NCBI RefSeq assembly: GCF_034424545.1
Contig: NZ_CP139970.1
Location: 1,240,001 to 1,304,000 of the forward strand
Length of the DNA stretch: 64,000 nucleotides
Source of the DNA: Trinickia caryophylli
GTDB taxonomy: Bacteria; Pseudomonadota; Gammaproteobacteria; Burkholderiales; Burkholderiaceae
Direction: 5' to 3'
Shown: piece by piece, positions 1 through 11,081 of the stretch
Numbering within the stretch: the stretch's first letter is position 1
Layout of the letters: every line of letters starts with the position of its first letter
Notes under the pieces: generated by a model
What the model saw: only the letters and a program-made list of their open reading frames with translations
Told to the model about the DNA's origin: nothing
The model's database searches: none
Position numbers and translations under genes: made by a program

Positions 1-119
1 ATCCGGGCCTACCGGCGCTCCGTGGGCCCGGGGCCTGCCGGGCTTCGATGACTGCCGTCGCGCACGGTCAGCGCCGCTAAAATTATCCGCAATCGCTTCG
101 CCTATCCGTCGCCTGCGCT

Positions 120-1898
120 ATGCCGAGTTTTCCGCTGGTCTCTCACTCTTCGCCCGATCGGACGATCGCCTGGCGCGATGGCGCGCCCGTGACGGTGCGC
201 GCCTTCCTCGCCGAGGTCAGCGCGCTGGCGGCGGCCTTGCCGTGCGGCGATCACGTCTTCAACGTCTGCAAGGACCGCTACCGGTTCACGGTGGGCCTGT
301 GCGCCACGCTCGTCGCAGGCAAGGTCAGCCTGTTGCCGTCCACCTACACGCCCCAGACGGTGCGTCAGTTACAGTCGTTTGCGCCGGACGCGTTCTGCCT
401 GCACGACGCCGACGATTGCTCGATCGACCTGCCGCGTTTTCGCTACCCCGAGCCGATGCCGGGCATGGCGCTCGACGATGCGCCGGCGCCTGAAATCGAC
501 GGTGCCCGCGTCATGGCGTATGTATTTACATCAGGCTCGACGGGCACTCCGGTACCGCACCGTAAAACATGGGGATTCCTCGTCAAGAACGTGCGCGCGG
601 CTGCCGTGCGACTGGGCTTGTCCGGGGCCGTCGACAGTACGATCGTCGGCACGGTGCCCCCGCAGCACATGTACGGTTTCGAATCGACCGTGTTGCTCGC
701 GTTGATTGGCAGCCTCGCATTCAGCAACGGGCAACCGTTCTATCCAGGCGACATCCGCGCCGAGCTCGAAGCCGTGCCGGCACCGCGCATTCTCGTCACC
801 TCGCCGATTCACCTGCGCGCGTTGCTTGCGTCCGAGCCGGCATTGCCGCGCGCGGCGCTGATCCTGTCCGCCACGGCGCCGCTTTCCGAGAAGCTCGCCG
901 CGCAGGCTGAAGCGCGCCTTCATGCGCCGCTCATGGAGATCTACGGCAGCACCGAAACAGGTCAGATCGCCACGCGCCGCACGGCACGCGGCGCCGCATG
1001 GCAGCTCTTCCCCGAAGTCACGCTGACGGCACGCGCGGCCTTGGATGGCGACCGTGACGACGATGGCGACGGCCCCGACGTCTGGGCGGCCGGCGGTCAC
1101 GTGGAAACGCCGGTGCGCATGGGCGATGCATTGGAGCTGCTCGACGATTCCCACTTCCTGTTGCATGGACGCAAGGCCGATCTCGTGAACATCGCCGGCA
1201 AGCGTACGTCGCTCGCCTATCTCAATCATCAGTTGACGGCGATTCCGGGCGTGGACGACGGTGCGTTCTTCATGCCCGACGTCACCGAGGCCTCGGGGCG
1301 CGCGCATGACGTGCAGGGGAAGCTGCCCGTCATGCTGCCCGTCACGCGGCTCGTCGCGCTGGTGGTGGCGCCGACGCTTTGCGCCGCCGACGTACAGCGT
1401 GCCTTGCGCGATCGCATCGATGCCGCCTTCATGCCGCGCCCGCTCCTGTTCGTCGATGCTTTGCCGCGCAACGGCACGGGCAAGCTGCCGCACGATACGC
1501 TCGCGCCACTCGTTGCGACGCTGCTCGCGCGCCCGTCCGGGCGGGCTGCCGTGGGCGAAGCGCGAACCGACGCGACAACCGGCGCTGGCGGCACGCACGC
1601 GCCGATCGTGTTCGAGATTCCCGGCGATCATCCGGCCCTGCCCGGACACTTCCCGGGGCGGCCCATCGTGCCCGGCGTGGTGCTGCTCGACTATGCCATC
1701 GAGCGGATCGGCGCCGCCCTCGCACGGCCGCTCGATGCCTTGCACATCACCTCCGCAAAGTTCACGGCACCGACGTCGCCCGGCGAGGCGCTCGCCCTCT
1801 CCTTTGCGCGCGACGGCCGGGGCGCCATCCGCTTCACGATCAGCGCGGGCGGCCGCACGGCGGCCACCGGCGTGCTGAGCGAGCGGCAGCAGGCATGA
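120..1898 (+). CDS. APE-cluster acyl-ACP ligase (AMP-binding) with C-terminal dehydratase domain
   Basis: The 592-aa protein joins an adenylate-forming domain to a hotdog dehydratase. Visible in order: the AMP-binding P-loop FTSGSTGTPVPHRK (about 135-148), YGSTETG (about 273), the hinge GRKADLVNIAGKR, and NGTGK (about 449) carrying the catalytic Lys. A FabZ/ApeI-like segment with GHFPGRPIVPG follows (about 510-520). In aryl polyene clusters these two activities are usually the separate proteins ApeH and ApeI, or a fusion as here; the ligase loads the aryl starter acid onto an acyl carrier protein and the dehydratase acts in chain extension. The next gene starts in its stop codon (ATGA). No strong ribosome site precedes the ATG. 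Bases 1-119 hold no assignable gene; two short frames there close at 51 and 80 and one may be the tail of an upstream cluster gene. The specific substrate is inferred from context. Confidence 0.88.
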   Translation: MPSFPLVSHSSPDRTIAWRDGAPVTVRAFLAEVSALAAALPCGDHVFNVCKDRYRFTVGLCATLVAGKVSLLPSTYTPQTVRQLQSFAPDAFCLHDADDCSIDLPRFRYPEPMPGMALDDAPAPEIDGARVMAYVFTSGSTGTPVPHRKTWGFLVKNVRAAAVRLGLSGAVDSTIVGTVPPQHMYGFESTVLLALIGSLAFSNGQPFYPGDIRAELEAVPAPRILVTSPIHLRALLASEPALPRAALILSATAPLSEKLAAQAEARLHAPLMEIYGSTETGQIATRRTARGAAWQLFPEVTLTARAALDGDRDDDGDGPDVWAAGGHVETPVRMGDALELLDDSHFLLHGRKADLVNIAGKRTSLAYLNHQLTAIPGVDDGAFFMPDVTEASGRAHDVQGKLPVMLPVTRLVALVVAPTLCAADVQRALRDRIDAAFMPRPLLFVDALPRNGTGKLPHDTLAPLVATLLARPSGRAAVGEARTDATTGAGGTHAPIVFEIPGDHPALPGHFPGRPIVPGVVLLDYAIERIGAALARPLDALHITSAKFTAPTSPGEALALSFARDGRGAIRFTISAGGRTAATGVLSERQQA

Positions 1899-2893
1899 GC
1901 ACGCGCACGCAGCCCGGCCGATCGATCTGGGCGCAGCGCCAGGAGCGCGGCAATCTGGCCGTGCTGCGGATCATGACGTGGATCTCGCTGCGCCTCGGGC
2001 GGCCGCTCGGGCGCCTCCTGCTGCGCGGCATCGTTCTCTACTTTCTGCTGCTGGCCCCGGCCGCGCGCCGTGCCTCGCGCGCCTACCTGAGCCGCGTGTT
2101 CGGACGGCCCGCGCGCTGGCTCGACGCCTACCGGCACATGCTCGTCTTTGCCACGACGATTCACGACCGCGTCTATCTGCTCAACGAGCGGTTCGATCTA
2201 TTCGACTTGCGCGTCGAAGGCGGCGCACTCGTCGATACGGCGCTGGCGGGCGGCCGCGGTGCGCTGCTGCTCGGCGCGCATTTCGGCGGCTTCGAAGTGC
2301 TGCGCGCCATCGGCAGGACGCGGCCGAACCTGCGCGTGGCGATCATGATGTACGAAGAGAACGCGCGCAACGTCAATGCGGCGCTCGCCACCGTCAACCC
2401 GGCCGTCAAGCACGACGTCATCGGGCTCGGGCGGCCCGAGGCCATGCTCGAGGCGCGCGAGTACCTCGACAGCGGCGCGATGATCGGCATGCTGGCGGAT
2501 CGCGCGCTGCGCGAGGACGGCGGCGACGCTGAAATACCGCTCGAATTCCTCGGCGCGCCCGCCCGGTTTCCGCTGGGCCCGATGAGAGTGGCGGCCATGC
2601 TGCGGCGCCCCGTCATCTTCATGGCGGGCATCTATCGCGGCGGCAACCGTTACGACCTCCATTTCGAAGCGCTCGCCGATTTCTCGGAGACGGCGCGCGA
2701 CGAGCGCGCCGCCGCGATGCACGCTGCCGTGCAACGCTATGCGGCGCTGCTCGAGAAGCACTGCCGCAACGCGCCGTACAACTGGTTCAACTTTTTCGAT
2801 TTCTGGCATGACGGCGACGGGGCCGCCAAGGGCGCTCCCGCCCATCCGGCACAGTCATCCCGCCCTGCCCCGGCAAGGACCTCCGACGCATGA
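1895..2893 (+). CDS. LpxL/HtrB-type lysophospholipid acyltransferase of the APE cluster
   Basis: This 332-aa protein has an N-terminal hydrophobic segment (about residues 35-55) and the HxxxxE acyltransferase motif in AHFGGFE, typical of the lipid A acyltransferase family (LpxL/HtrB). The open frame extends far upstream inside the previous gene, but ATG 1895 overlaps its stop as ATGA and is the credible start. In APE clusters an acyltransferase of this type, sometimes fused to a glycosyltransferase, helps place the polyene on a membrane lipid anchor at the inner membrane. Here it stands alone without a glycosyltransferase part. Its stop also overlaps the next start, so it should be translationally coupled on both sides. 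Confidence 0.85.
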   Translation: MSTRTQPGRSIWAQRQERGNLAVLRIMTWISLRLGRPLGRLLLRGIVLYFLLLAPAARRASRAYLSRVFGRPARWLDAYRHMLVFATTIHDRVYLLNERFDLFDLRVEGGALVDTALAGGRGALLLGAHFGGFEVLRAIGRTRPNLRVAIMMYEENARNVNAALATVNPAVKHDVIGLGRPEAMLEAREYLDSGAMIGMLADRALREDGGDAEIPLEFLGAPARFPLGPMRVAAMLRRPVIFMAGIYRGGNRYDLHFEALADFSETARDERAAAMHAAVQRYAALLEKHCRNAPYNWFNFFDFWHDGDGAAKGAPAHPAQSSRPAPARTSDA

Positions 2894-3534
2894 CGCTACC
2901 GCCGCTTTCCATCGTCAGCAAGCTTGCCCGCCGTCGGGCGTGGGCCGTCGCCGTGCTGGCCGCCGTTTCTTTCGGTACGCCGCTTTCGGCCGCAACCGCA
3001 GCCACGGCCACGGCGGGCGAGCCGGGCTGGACGCTCGACCGGCTGATGTCCACGCTCGCGCAAAACAAGTCCGGCCATGCCAGCTTCGTCGAAACGAAAT
3101 ACCTCGCGATTGCGGCCAAGCCGATCGAATCGTCGGGCGAACTCGCGTTCGCCGCGCCCGATCACCTGGAAAAGCGAACCATCAGTCCCAAACCCGAACG
3201 GCTCGTGGTAGACGGCGACAAGCTGACGGTGGAGCGCAACCAGCGCAGCTACACGGTCTCCCTCGCGCACTACCCGGAACTCGAGGCGTTTATCGAAAGC
3301 ATTCGCGCCACGCTGGCCGGCAATCGCTACGCACTCGAGCAGCTTTACAAGGTCGCCGTCGGCGGGCATGGCGACGACTGGACACTGACCCTCATGCCGC
3401 TCGACGCACGCATGCTGAAAGCCGTGCGCACGATCTCGCTCGATGGCACGCGCGACGTGCTGCGCACCGTCGTCATCGAGCAGGCCGATGGCGACCGTTC
3501 GGTCATGCAGTTGCGCGACGCCGCGAAACGGTGA
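2890..3534 (+). CDS. LolA-like periplasmic lipid carrier of the APE cluster
   Basis: The 214-aa protein begins with a basic, Ala-rich signal peptide (about residues 1-32), followed by a LolA-like fold: GHASFVETKYLA and SSGELAFAAPDHLEKRTISPKPERLVVDGD match the usual strand pattern of outer membrane lipoprotein carriers. In APE loci such a protein is thought to carry the lipid product across the periplasm, working with the MMPL exporter encoded next. It starts in the stop codon of the acyltransferase gene (ATGA). True LolA of lipoprotein sorting is normally encoded elsewhere, so this is a dedicated paralogue. Function is by family and context. Confidence 0.83.
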   Translation: MTLPPLSIVSKLARRRAWAVAVLAAVSFGTPLSAATAATATAGEPGWTLDRLMSTLAQNKSGHASFVETKYLAIAAKPIESSGELAFAAPDHLEKRTISPKPERLVVDGDKLTVERNQRSYTVSLAHYPELEAFIESIRATLAGNRYALEQLYKVAVGGHGDDWTLTLMPLDARMLKAVRTISLDGTRDVLRTVVIEQADGDRSVMQLRDAAKR

Positions 3535-3548
3535 AGCAAAGAGACACC

Positions 3549-6115
3549 ATGCGCAGCGAGATGCCGAACCGGTCCATTGCTTCTCTTCGCGCGCTGCTCG
3601 CACGGCGCCCGGTGCAACTGTGGCTGCTGTTTCTGCTCGGCTGCGCGATCGCGATTCAGCGTGCGCACTTCACGGCCGATCTGTCCGCGTTCCTGCCGCG
3701 TGCACCGAGCGCTCAGCAGCGGCTGCTCGTCGATCAACTGCGCGAGGGCGTCGTTTCCCGGCTCATTCTCGCGGCGATAGAAGGCGGCGACGCAGCCGCG
3801 CGCGCCGACATCTCGCGCGGCATGGCGGCCGCGCTGCGCCGCGATCCGCGCTTCAGTTCCGTGAATAACGGCGAGCCGGTCACGCAGGCACGCGACGAAC
3901 GATTCGTCTTTGAGCACCGATATGCGCTCAGCCCGGCCGTCACGCCGCAGCGCTTTTCGGCAGAAGGGCTTCATCGCGCGCTCGGCGAGAGTCTCGATCT
4001 GCTGAGCTCGTCGGCGGGGCTGATGGCGAAGGTACTGCTGCCACGCGATCCGACCGGCGAAGTGGCGACGATCGTCGGCCAGCTCGACGCTCGGGCGCAG
4101 CCCGCATCGCGCAACGGAGTGTGGGCGTCGCGCGACGGCACACGCGCAGTCCTCGTCGCTCAAACTGCCGCGGCCGGCTCCGATACGGATGCCCAGGAAA
4201 GCGCGATCGCCGCCTTGCGCGCCGCATTCGATGCCGCCGTGCAAGGCAAGCCGCGGGCCGCATCGTATCGGCTGCTGCTCACGGGGCCCGGCGTTTTTTC
4301 GGTCGCAACGCGCGACGCGATCAAGCACGACGTCGAACGATTGTCGGCGATCAGTCTCGCGCTCGTCGTCGCCTTGCTGCTCGTCGTCTACCGCTCGCCG
4401 CGCACGCTCGCGCTCGGGCTCGTTCCCGTCGTGTCGGGTGTCGTCGCCGGTCTGGCCGCGGTGAGCCTCGCCTTCGGCGCGGTCCACGGCCTGACGCTCG
4501 GCTTCGGCACCACGCTCATTGGCGAGGCCGTCGATTATTCGATCTATCTGTTCGTTCAGTCGGCACGCCCCGGGGCGTCGGGTCAAGAGAACGAATCGGT
4601 CCGCGCATGGATCGCGAAATATTGGCCGACGATCAGGCTCGGCATGCTGACCTCGGTCTGCGGCTTTGCCTCGATGTTGTTTTCTGGCTTCCCCGGGCTC
4701 GTGCAGCTCGGCGCCTACTCCATCGCGGGGCTCGTCACCGCGGCGGCCGTCACGCGCTACGTACTGCCCCATCTGCACGGCCGCACCGTCGCCGTTCGCG
4801 ATCTTTCGCGGCTTGGCGCCGCGCTCGCGCATGCGGCCCGCCTCGCACCGCGCCTGCGCTGGCCCTTCGCCGCGCTGATGCTCGGCGCCGTGGCCACGCT
4901 CGCGCTTCATCGCGCTCAACTATGGAGCCATGAGCTGTCGGCGCTGAGCCCCGTGCCGGCCGCGAGCCAGACGCTCGATGCGGCGCTGCGCGCCGACGTC
5001 GGTGCGCCCGACGTACGCTATCTCGTCGTCGTATCGGGCGCGACCGAGCAAGCGGTGCTCGAAGGCGCGGAGAAGATCGCCGCACGACTGCAACCGCTCG
5101 TCGATTCGGGTGCGCTTGCGGGCTTCGAGACGCCTTCGCGCTACTTGCCGAGCGATGCAACGCAGCGCGCGCGACGCGCGAGCCTGCCGCCGGCCAACGT
5201 GCTCGAAGCAAAAATGCGCTCGGCCGCAGCCAATCAGGCCATCGAGGTAAAACCGGAGGTCTTCGCGCCGTTCATCGCCGACGTCGAGCAGGCACGCAAC
5301 GCACCGCTGCTGCGGCGAGCCGACCTCCATGGCACGTCGATGGGGCTCGCCGTCGATGCGCTGCTGACCGAACGCGCCGGCCGCTGGCAAGCGCTGCTAT
5401 CGTTGCGCGCGCCCGCCACGCCGGCTGCGTCTCAAACCCCGGGCGGGCGGGCGAAGGCCGGGCAAGAGACGGGCGAGGCAAGCCTCGATGCACGGCGAAT
5501 CGAAGCCGCCGTCGCTGATGCAGACGTACCCGGCGCGGTCTTCGTCGATCTGAAACGGGAAGCCGACAAACTCTACGTAGATTATGTACGCGAGGATATT
5601 CGCCTGTCGCTCGCGGGGCTGGCCGCCATCGCCGTACTGCTCCTGGCTGCATTGCGCAACCCGGCGCGCGTGGTCGCCACGCTCGCGCCGCTGCTCGCGG
5701 CCGTGCTGGTCGTAACGGCGGGCTTCGCGCTCGCGCACGAGCCGCTGACGATCCTGCATCTGATCGGATTGCTGCTCATCGTGGCCGTGGGCTCGAACTA
5801 CGCGCTCTTTTTCAGTCGCGGTGAAGCGGCGCCCGGCACGGCTCGTCCGCATGCACCCGATCAGCCTCATCCGCACGAATCGCGGCATGCCATCGCCCCG
5901 CAGACCCTCGTGTCGCTGCTGGTCGCGAATCTGGCCACTGTCGCCGGCTTCGGCCTGCTCGCGCTATCGCATGTGCCGATGCTCGAGTCGTTCGGGCTGA
6001 CGGTCGGCCCCGGCGCCATCCTCGCCCTGCTGTTCTCGGCGATCCTCGCGCCACGCGCACCGCAAAGCGAAGCCGCGGCAGCGATGGCGGCGGGCGAACG
6101 CGGGAGGAATACGGC

Positions 6116-6119
<4 letters not shown>
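3549..6119 (+). CDS. MMPL/RND-family exporter of the APE cluster
   Basis: This 856-aa integral membrane protein has the RND duplication: one N-terminal helix (about 18-35), a large periplasmic loop, a block of helices (about 265-425, including VYRSPRTLALGLVPVVSGVV), a second loop, and a C-terminal block from about 685. The in-frame open region reaches back to 2739 through the LolA-like gene; ATG 3549, 14 bases after that stop, is the natural start, with ATG 3561 as an alternative. MMPL exporters of APE and xanthomonadin clusters move the polyene lipid out of the inner membrane. The next gene starts within its stop codon. Loop 2 is rich in Ala/Arg and shows nothing unusual otherwise. Confidence 0.87.
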
Positions 6120-7068
<949 letters not shown>

Positions 7069-7072
<4 letters not shown>

Positions 7073-8289
7073 ACCCACTGCAACTCACTCATTTCACCGC
7101 GACGAGCTGTATCGGACGCGGGCTCGGCCCGACGCTGCAAGCCTTGCGCGAGCAGCGCGGCGGGCTCGCGCCGTGTACATTCGAGCGCGCGGAACTCCAG
7201 ACGTGGGTTGGCGCCGTCGATGGCGTCGACGACGAACCCGTGCGTGCCGACCTGCGCGCGTTCGACTGCCGCAACCACCGGCTCGCACAGCTGGCCCTCA
7301 GGCAAGACGGCTTTGCCGACGCGGTCGCGGCGGCGGCCACGCGCTACGGCGCCACGCGCATCGGCGTGTTCCTCGGCACGAGCACGTCGGGCATTCTCGA
7401 AACGGAGCAGGCCTATCGGCGGCGCGACCCGCAAAGCGGCGCATTGCCAGTCGATTTCCACTACGCGCAAACCCACAACTGCTACGCGCTCGCCGCATTC
7501 GTGCGCGCGTACTTCGCACTCGGCGGCCCGGCCGCGTCGATTTCGTCGGCCTGTTCCTCGGGGGCCAAGGTATTCGGCTCCGCGCGGCGCATGATCGAAG
7601 CGGGGCTCATCGATGCGGCCGTGGTCGGCGGCGTCGACTCCCTTTGTCTCACGACGTTGTACGGATTCAATTCGCTCGAACTGCTCTCGCGCGAGCGTTG
7701 CCGGCCATTCGACGTGGCGCGCAAGGGGATCTCGATCGGCGAAGCCGCCGCATTCGCGCTGCTCGAACGTCCGCGGCAGGCAAGCGGCGGCGACCACGCG
7801 ATTCTGCTGCTCGGCATCGGCGAATCGAGCGATGCCCACCACATGTCGAGCCCGCACCCCGAGGGCCTCGGCGCACGCCGTGCGATCGAAGGTGCGCTCG
7901 CCACGGCCGGGCTGGCCGCGGCCGACATCGACTACATCAACCTGCACGGCACGGCCACGCCGGGCAACGACACGGCGGAGAGCCTGGCCGTCAACGCGTT
8001 GTTCGACGGCACGCCGTCGAGTTCGACCAAGGGCGCGACGGGCCACACGCTCGGCGCCGCCGGTGCGCTCGAGGCAGTCATATCGGCTCTCGCGCTGCGT
8101 CACCAGTTCGTGCCGGCCGGCATCGGCACGACCGAGCCCGATCCGGCCTTGAATCTCCATTACGTGCTCGAAAGCCGCAGCGCCCCGCTGCGGGCCGTGC
8201 TCAGCAATTCCTTCGGTTTCGGGGGCACGAACTGCAGCCTGATTCTGGGCCGCTCCGATATCACGCACGAAGGGAGTACCGGACGATGA
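7069..8289 (+). CDS. APE beta-ketoacyl-ACP synthase (KAS I/II type)
   Basis: The 406-aa protein is a complete thiolase-fold ketosynthase. The active-site Cys is C162 in SSACSSGAK, with the two catalytic His at H293 (NLHGTATPGND) and H326 (KGATGHTLGAAG); NSFGFGGTN lies near the end. It should do the Claisen condensations that lengthen the polyene chain on an acyl carrier protein, pairing with the chain length factor encoded next (ApeO and ApeC roles in described systems). The start is a GTG at 7069 that overlaps the deacetylase stop (GTGA); the longer open frame upstream is an overlap artefact. Confidence 0.9.
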
Positions 8290-9110
8290 ACACGATGAGC
8301 GCCTATATCGACGGCGTGGGACTCGTCGGCCCGGGCCTCGCGAACTGGCCGCAAGCCGCGCAGGCCCTGACTGGTGCCATCGCCTATGCGCACGCGCCCG
8401 CGGCCATTCCGCCCGCGGCGGCACTGCCGGCCGCCGAGCGCCGCCGCACGAGCCCGTCGGTCAAACTCGCACTCGCCGTGGGCACCGAGGCCGCGCGAGC
8501 GGCCGAACGCGATGCGGCCATGCTCGGCACCGTATTCGCCGCATCGGGCGGCGATGGCGAGAACTGTCACGCGATCTGCGAAATGCTGGCCGGAGACGAT
8601 CGCTATATTTCGCCCACGCGCTTTCACAACTCGGTGCACAACGCACCGGCCGGATACTGGAGCATCGCCGCGCGGGCGATGACTGCATCGAACGTGCTCT
8701 GCGCGCATGACGGCACGTTCGCCGCCGGCTTGCTCGAGACCTTGTGCCAAGTCGCTGTCGACGAGCAGGACTCGCTCCTGATCGCGTCCGACACGGAGTA
8801 CCCGCATCCGCTGCGCGACGTACGCCCCACACGCGATGCATTCGGCGTCGCCCTCGTACTTGCGCCGCGCACGAGTGCGCAAACGCTCGCACGCATCGAC
8901 GTGCGGCTGACCGATGCGCCGGCCACGACGTTGAGCTCGCCCGCACTCGAGGCGCTGCGCCTCGACAATCCGGCGGCCCGTGCGTTACCGCTGCTCGAAG
9001 CACTCGCGTCGGGACGCACCGCCACGATCGTGCTCGACTATCTCGACGACCTGCGCGTGCGCGTCGAGGTGGTGCCCGCGCGCGCACTCACAACACCGAC
9101 ACCGCAATGA
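8286..9110 (+). CDS. Beta-ketoacyl synthase chain length factor (APE CLF)
   Basis: This 274-aa protein resembles the N-terminal half of ketosynthases (start MSAYIDGVGLVGPGLANW; RFHNSVHNAPAGYWSIAARA in the middle) but has no active-site Cys motif, as expected for a chain length factor. CLFs form a heterodimer with the catalytic ketosynthase and set product length. Start ATG 8286 lies in the ketosynthase stop codon, so equimolar coupled translation is likely. The open frame upstream (from 7050) runs antiphase through the ketosynthase gene and is not coding. Confidence 0.85.
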   Translation: MNTMSAYIDGVGLVGPGLANWPQAAQALTGAIAYAHAPAAIPPAAALPAAERRRTSPSVKLALAVGTEAARAAERDAAMLGTVFAASGGDGENCHAICEMLAGDDRYISPTRFHNSVHNAPAGYWSIAARAMTASNVLCAHDGTFAAGLLETLCQVAVDEQDSLLIASDTEYPHPLRDVRPTRDAFGVALVLAPRTSAQTLARIDVRLTDAPATTLSSPALEALRLDNPAARALPLLEALASGRTATIVLDYLDDLRVRVEVVPARALTTPTPQ

Positions 9111-9589
9111 ATACGAAACAACCGCTCGCGCCGCCGCTCGATCACGCGTGGATTGCCGCGCACATCCCGCACAGCGGCGCAATGTGCCTGCTCGATGAAG
9201 TCGTGCAATGGGATGCCGAGACGATCCGTTGCATGGCGACGAGCCATCGCGATCCGCACAATCCGCTGCGCATGAACGGCCGACTCGGCGCCGTGTGCGG
9301 CGTGGAGTACGCGGCCCAGGCAATGGCGGTACACGGCGCGGTGCTGGGCGCCGCATCGGGCCAGCCGCGCGTGGGCTTTCTCGCGAGCCTGCGTAACGTC
9401 GAGACACACGTGGCACGGCTCGATCTGATCGAAGCGCCGCTCGACGTCACCGCCGTGCGCATCGGCGGCGACGCGAACAACGTTCTCTATCGCTTTACCG
9501 TGCGAGACGGTGAGCAAACCTTGGTCGAGGGGCGTGCCGCCGTGATCCTCGACGCTTCGACAACAGCGGTCGGATTTCACAATGCATAA
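9107..9589 (+). CDS. APE 3-hydroxyacyl-ACP dehydratase (ApeP-like hotdog protein)
   Basis: A 160-aa single-domain hotdog protein. IPHSGAMCLLDEVVQWD (His at about 22) and the central GVEYAAQAMAVHGAV helix are typical of the predicted 3-hydroxylacyl-ACP dehydratases in aryl polyene clusters. It would create the conjugated double bonds after ketoreduction. It is the last of the overlapping APE genes (start ATG 9107 in the CLF stop). The ketoreductase and second ketosynthase that usually follow are not present downstream. Confidence 0.85.
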   Translation: MNTKQPLAPPLDHAWIAAHIPHSGAMCLLDEVVQWDAETIRCMATSHRDPHNPLRMNGRLGAVCGVEYAAQAMAVHGAVLGAASGQPRVGFLASLRNVETHVARLDLIEAPLDVTAVRIGGDANNVLYRFTVRDGEQTLVEGRAAVILDASTTAVGFHNA

Positions 9590-9602
9590 CAGGAGAGCAC
9601 CC

Positions 9603-9905
9603 ATGAAAAAAGTCCGTCAATTGCTGCTCGCCGCGTTGATTCCCGCGGCCCTGAGCGCCACGGCTCATGCCGACGTGAAGGAGACGGCGCACGAAGCGAA
9701 GGAGAACATCAAGGCCGCTGGCAAGAAAATCGGCGAAGATGCGCGCGAGGCGGCACATGGCGTGGCCAGCACGGCGAAGGCCGCAGGCCACGCTGTGGCT
9801 AGCGGAGCACGCACGGGCTACTACGCGACGAAACACGCGGTTCGCCGAGCCGTGGGCAAGGACGGACCCGAAGGCGAAACCGGAACAACGGGCGAATCGA
9901 AGTAA
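9603..9905 (+). CDS. Small secreted Ala/Lys-rich amphipathic protein
   Basis: A 100-aa protein with a clear signal peptide (MKKVRQLLLAALIPAALSATAHA, cleavage after AHA) and a mature part of Ala-, Lys- and Glu-rich helical repeats (KETAHEAKENIKAAGKKIGE), resembling stress- or LEA-like periplasmic proteins. ATG 9603 has a good ribosome site (AGGAGA, 9591-9596); an upstream in-frame ATG at 9582 lies inside the dehydratase gene and would spoil the signal peptide. It is 13 bases after the APE dehydratase and may be co-transcribed, though nothing ties it to polyene synthesis. Function unknown. Confidence 0.7.
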   Translation: MKKVRQLLLAALIPAALSATAHADVKETAHEAKENIKAAGKKIGEDAREAAHGVASTAKAAGHAVASGARTGYYATKHAVRRAVGKDGPEGETGTTGESK

Positions 9906-9953
9906 GGGGCCGCCGCCGGGGCAACGACGGCCGGTGCCTGCACCATACAGCAC

Positions 9954-10002
9954 GGGCTGCGGGCGCTGCGGGCATGCAGCCGGTGTGCGTACGCCGCAGC
10001 CC
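9954..10002. terminator. Possible bidirectional terminator-like inverted repeat
   Basis: GGGCTGCGG (9954-9962) is repeated inverted as CCGCAGCCC (9994-10002) in the gap between two convergent genes. There is no T-tract and the loop is long (31 bases), so this is a weak call. Confidence 0.25.
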
Positions 10003-10008
10003 GCGTGC

Positions 10009-10725
10009 TCAGACGGAGCCGGAACCCGCGCTCAGCTTGGCGAGCACACCATCGACGATGCGATCGCATCGTGCACCGTCGAACGAAAACACGTCGCGTT
10101 CGGCCAGATCGATTTGCTGCGCGAGCGATTCGCGCAGCAGACTCCTCGCCCGGAAGTGGCGCGAACGGACGGTGGCCTCCGGTATGCCGAGGCACTGCGC
10201 CGTTTCTTCGACGCTCAGTTCCTCCACGCACCGCAAGACGAACACCACGCGAAACGCCTCGGGCAGCGCATCGAGCTGACGCTCGAGCAACGCGCGAAGC
10301 TCTGTGCGCATCAGCGCATGATCGGGCGACGAGGTTTGATCGGGGTCCATGGTGTGGCGCTCGAAGTCGGCGACGGCCGATGTGTGGACCATCGGCGCGA
10401 TATTGTCGCGCCGCGCGCCGCGGCGCTGGCGCGCGAAGCATTCGTTCAGTACGAGACGCGAAAGCCAGGTGGCGAGGGAGGCATCTCCGCGAAAGCGGGC
10501 GATGGCGCGAAACGCCGCGACATAGGCGTCTTGCAGCGCATCTTCGGCTTCGGCGTCGTCGCGCAGCGTGGCGCGCGCGAGGCGGTAGAGCCGCCGGTTG
10601 TGGCGGCGCATCACCTGTTCGAACGCCGCATGGTCTCCGGCTGCGGCAAGCGCGGCAAGTGCGCTGTCGTCCATGCTCGCCCACGATGCGCCACTCGCGC
10701 GCGGCGCGGTCGGTCCGTCGCTCAT
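10009..10725 (-). CDS. ECF-type RNA polymerase sigma factor
   Basis: The 238-aa protein has sigma region 2 (FEQVMRRHNRRLYRLARATL... DALQDAYVAAFRAI) and region 4 with a helix-turn-helix (LSVEETAQCLGIPEATVRSR), separated by an acidic linker; it has no region 3, as in extracytoplasmic-function sigmas. ATG 10725 is preferred: it overlaps the cupredoxin stop (ATGA) and has AGAGG upstream. It is the last gene of a three-gene minus-strand operon after DUF4142 and cupredoxin genes. No anti-sigma gene is adjacent. It may direct its own operon and an envelope or metal stress regulon; this is inferred. Confidence 0.87.
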   Translation of the reverse strand: MSDGPTAPRASGASWASMDDSALAALAAAGDHAAFEQVMRRHNRRLYRLARATLRDDAEAEDALQDAYVAAFRAIARFRGDASLATWLSRLVLNECFARQRRGARRDNIAPMVHTSAVADFERHTMDPDQTSSPDHALMRTELRALLERQLDALPEAFRVVFVLRCVEELSVEETAQCLGIPEATVRSRHFRARSLLRESLAQQIDLAERDVFSFDGARCDRIVDGVLAKLSAGSGSV

Positions 10726-11081
10726 CGCTTGCCTCTGACGATAAGCACCGCTTTCATGGTCGGATGCAGCGCACAGGCATACGCGTAGCGGCCGGGCCGG
10801 CGCGCAACGTAGGCCCACGACGCTTGCGGGGCGATCTCGTGCGAATCGAATGTGCGCGCCGCGGTAGCCGTGTGCGCGACGAGGTCATGGTTGACCCACA
10901 CGATCGTGTCTCCCTGCTCGACCGTCAGACTCGGCGGCGCGAAGCGCATCCCTTCGATCGTGACGGTATGCGTCGCCCCCGCGGCGAAATCGGCCGCGCC
11001 GATAGCCGCAACGGCGACGATGCCGCATGCGGCCCGGCGCAGCGCTGCCGACCTCGCTCGATCAATCGGCATGCTTCTCAT
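10722..11081 (-). CDS. Periplasmic cupredoxin-like copper protein
   Basis: A 119-aa exported protein with an N-terminal Tat/Sec-like signal region (SAALRRAACGIVAVAAIGAA) and a plastocyanin-type fold. The type 1 copper ligands are visible: His in DLVAHTA, then Cys-x2-His-x2-Met in ACALHPTM near the C-terminus. The start at 11081 has GGGAG six bases upstream and overlaps the DUF4142 gene by 20 bases; a second ATG at 11072 is possible. It probably carries electrons or binds copper in the periplasm. Operon position suggests a shared envelope or redox stress role with the sigma factor downstream. Confidence 0.83.
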   Translation of the reverse strand: MRSMPIDRARSAALRRAACGIVAVAAIGAADFAAGATHTVTIEGMRFAPPSLTVEQGDTIVWVNHDLVAHTATAARTFDSHEIAPQASWAYVARRPGRYAYACALHPTMKAVLIVRGKR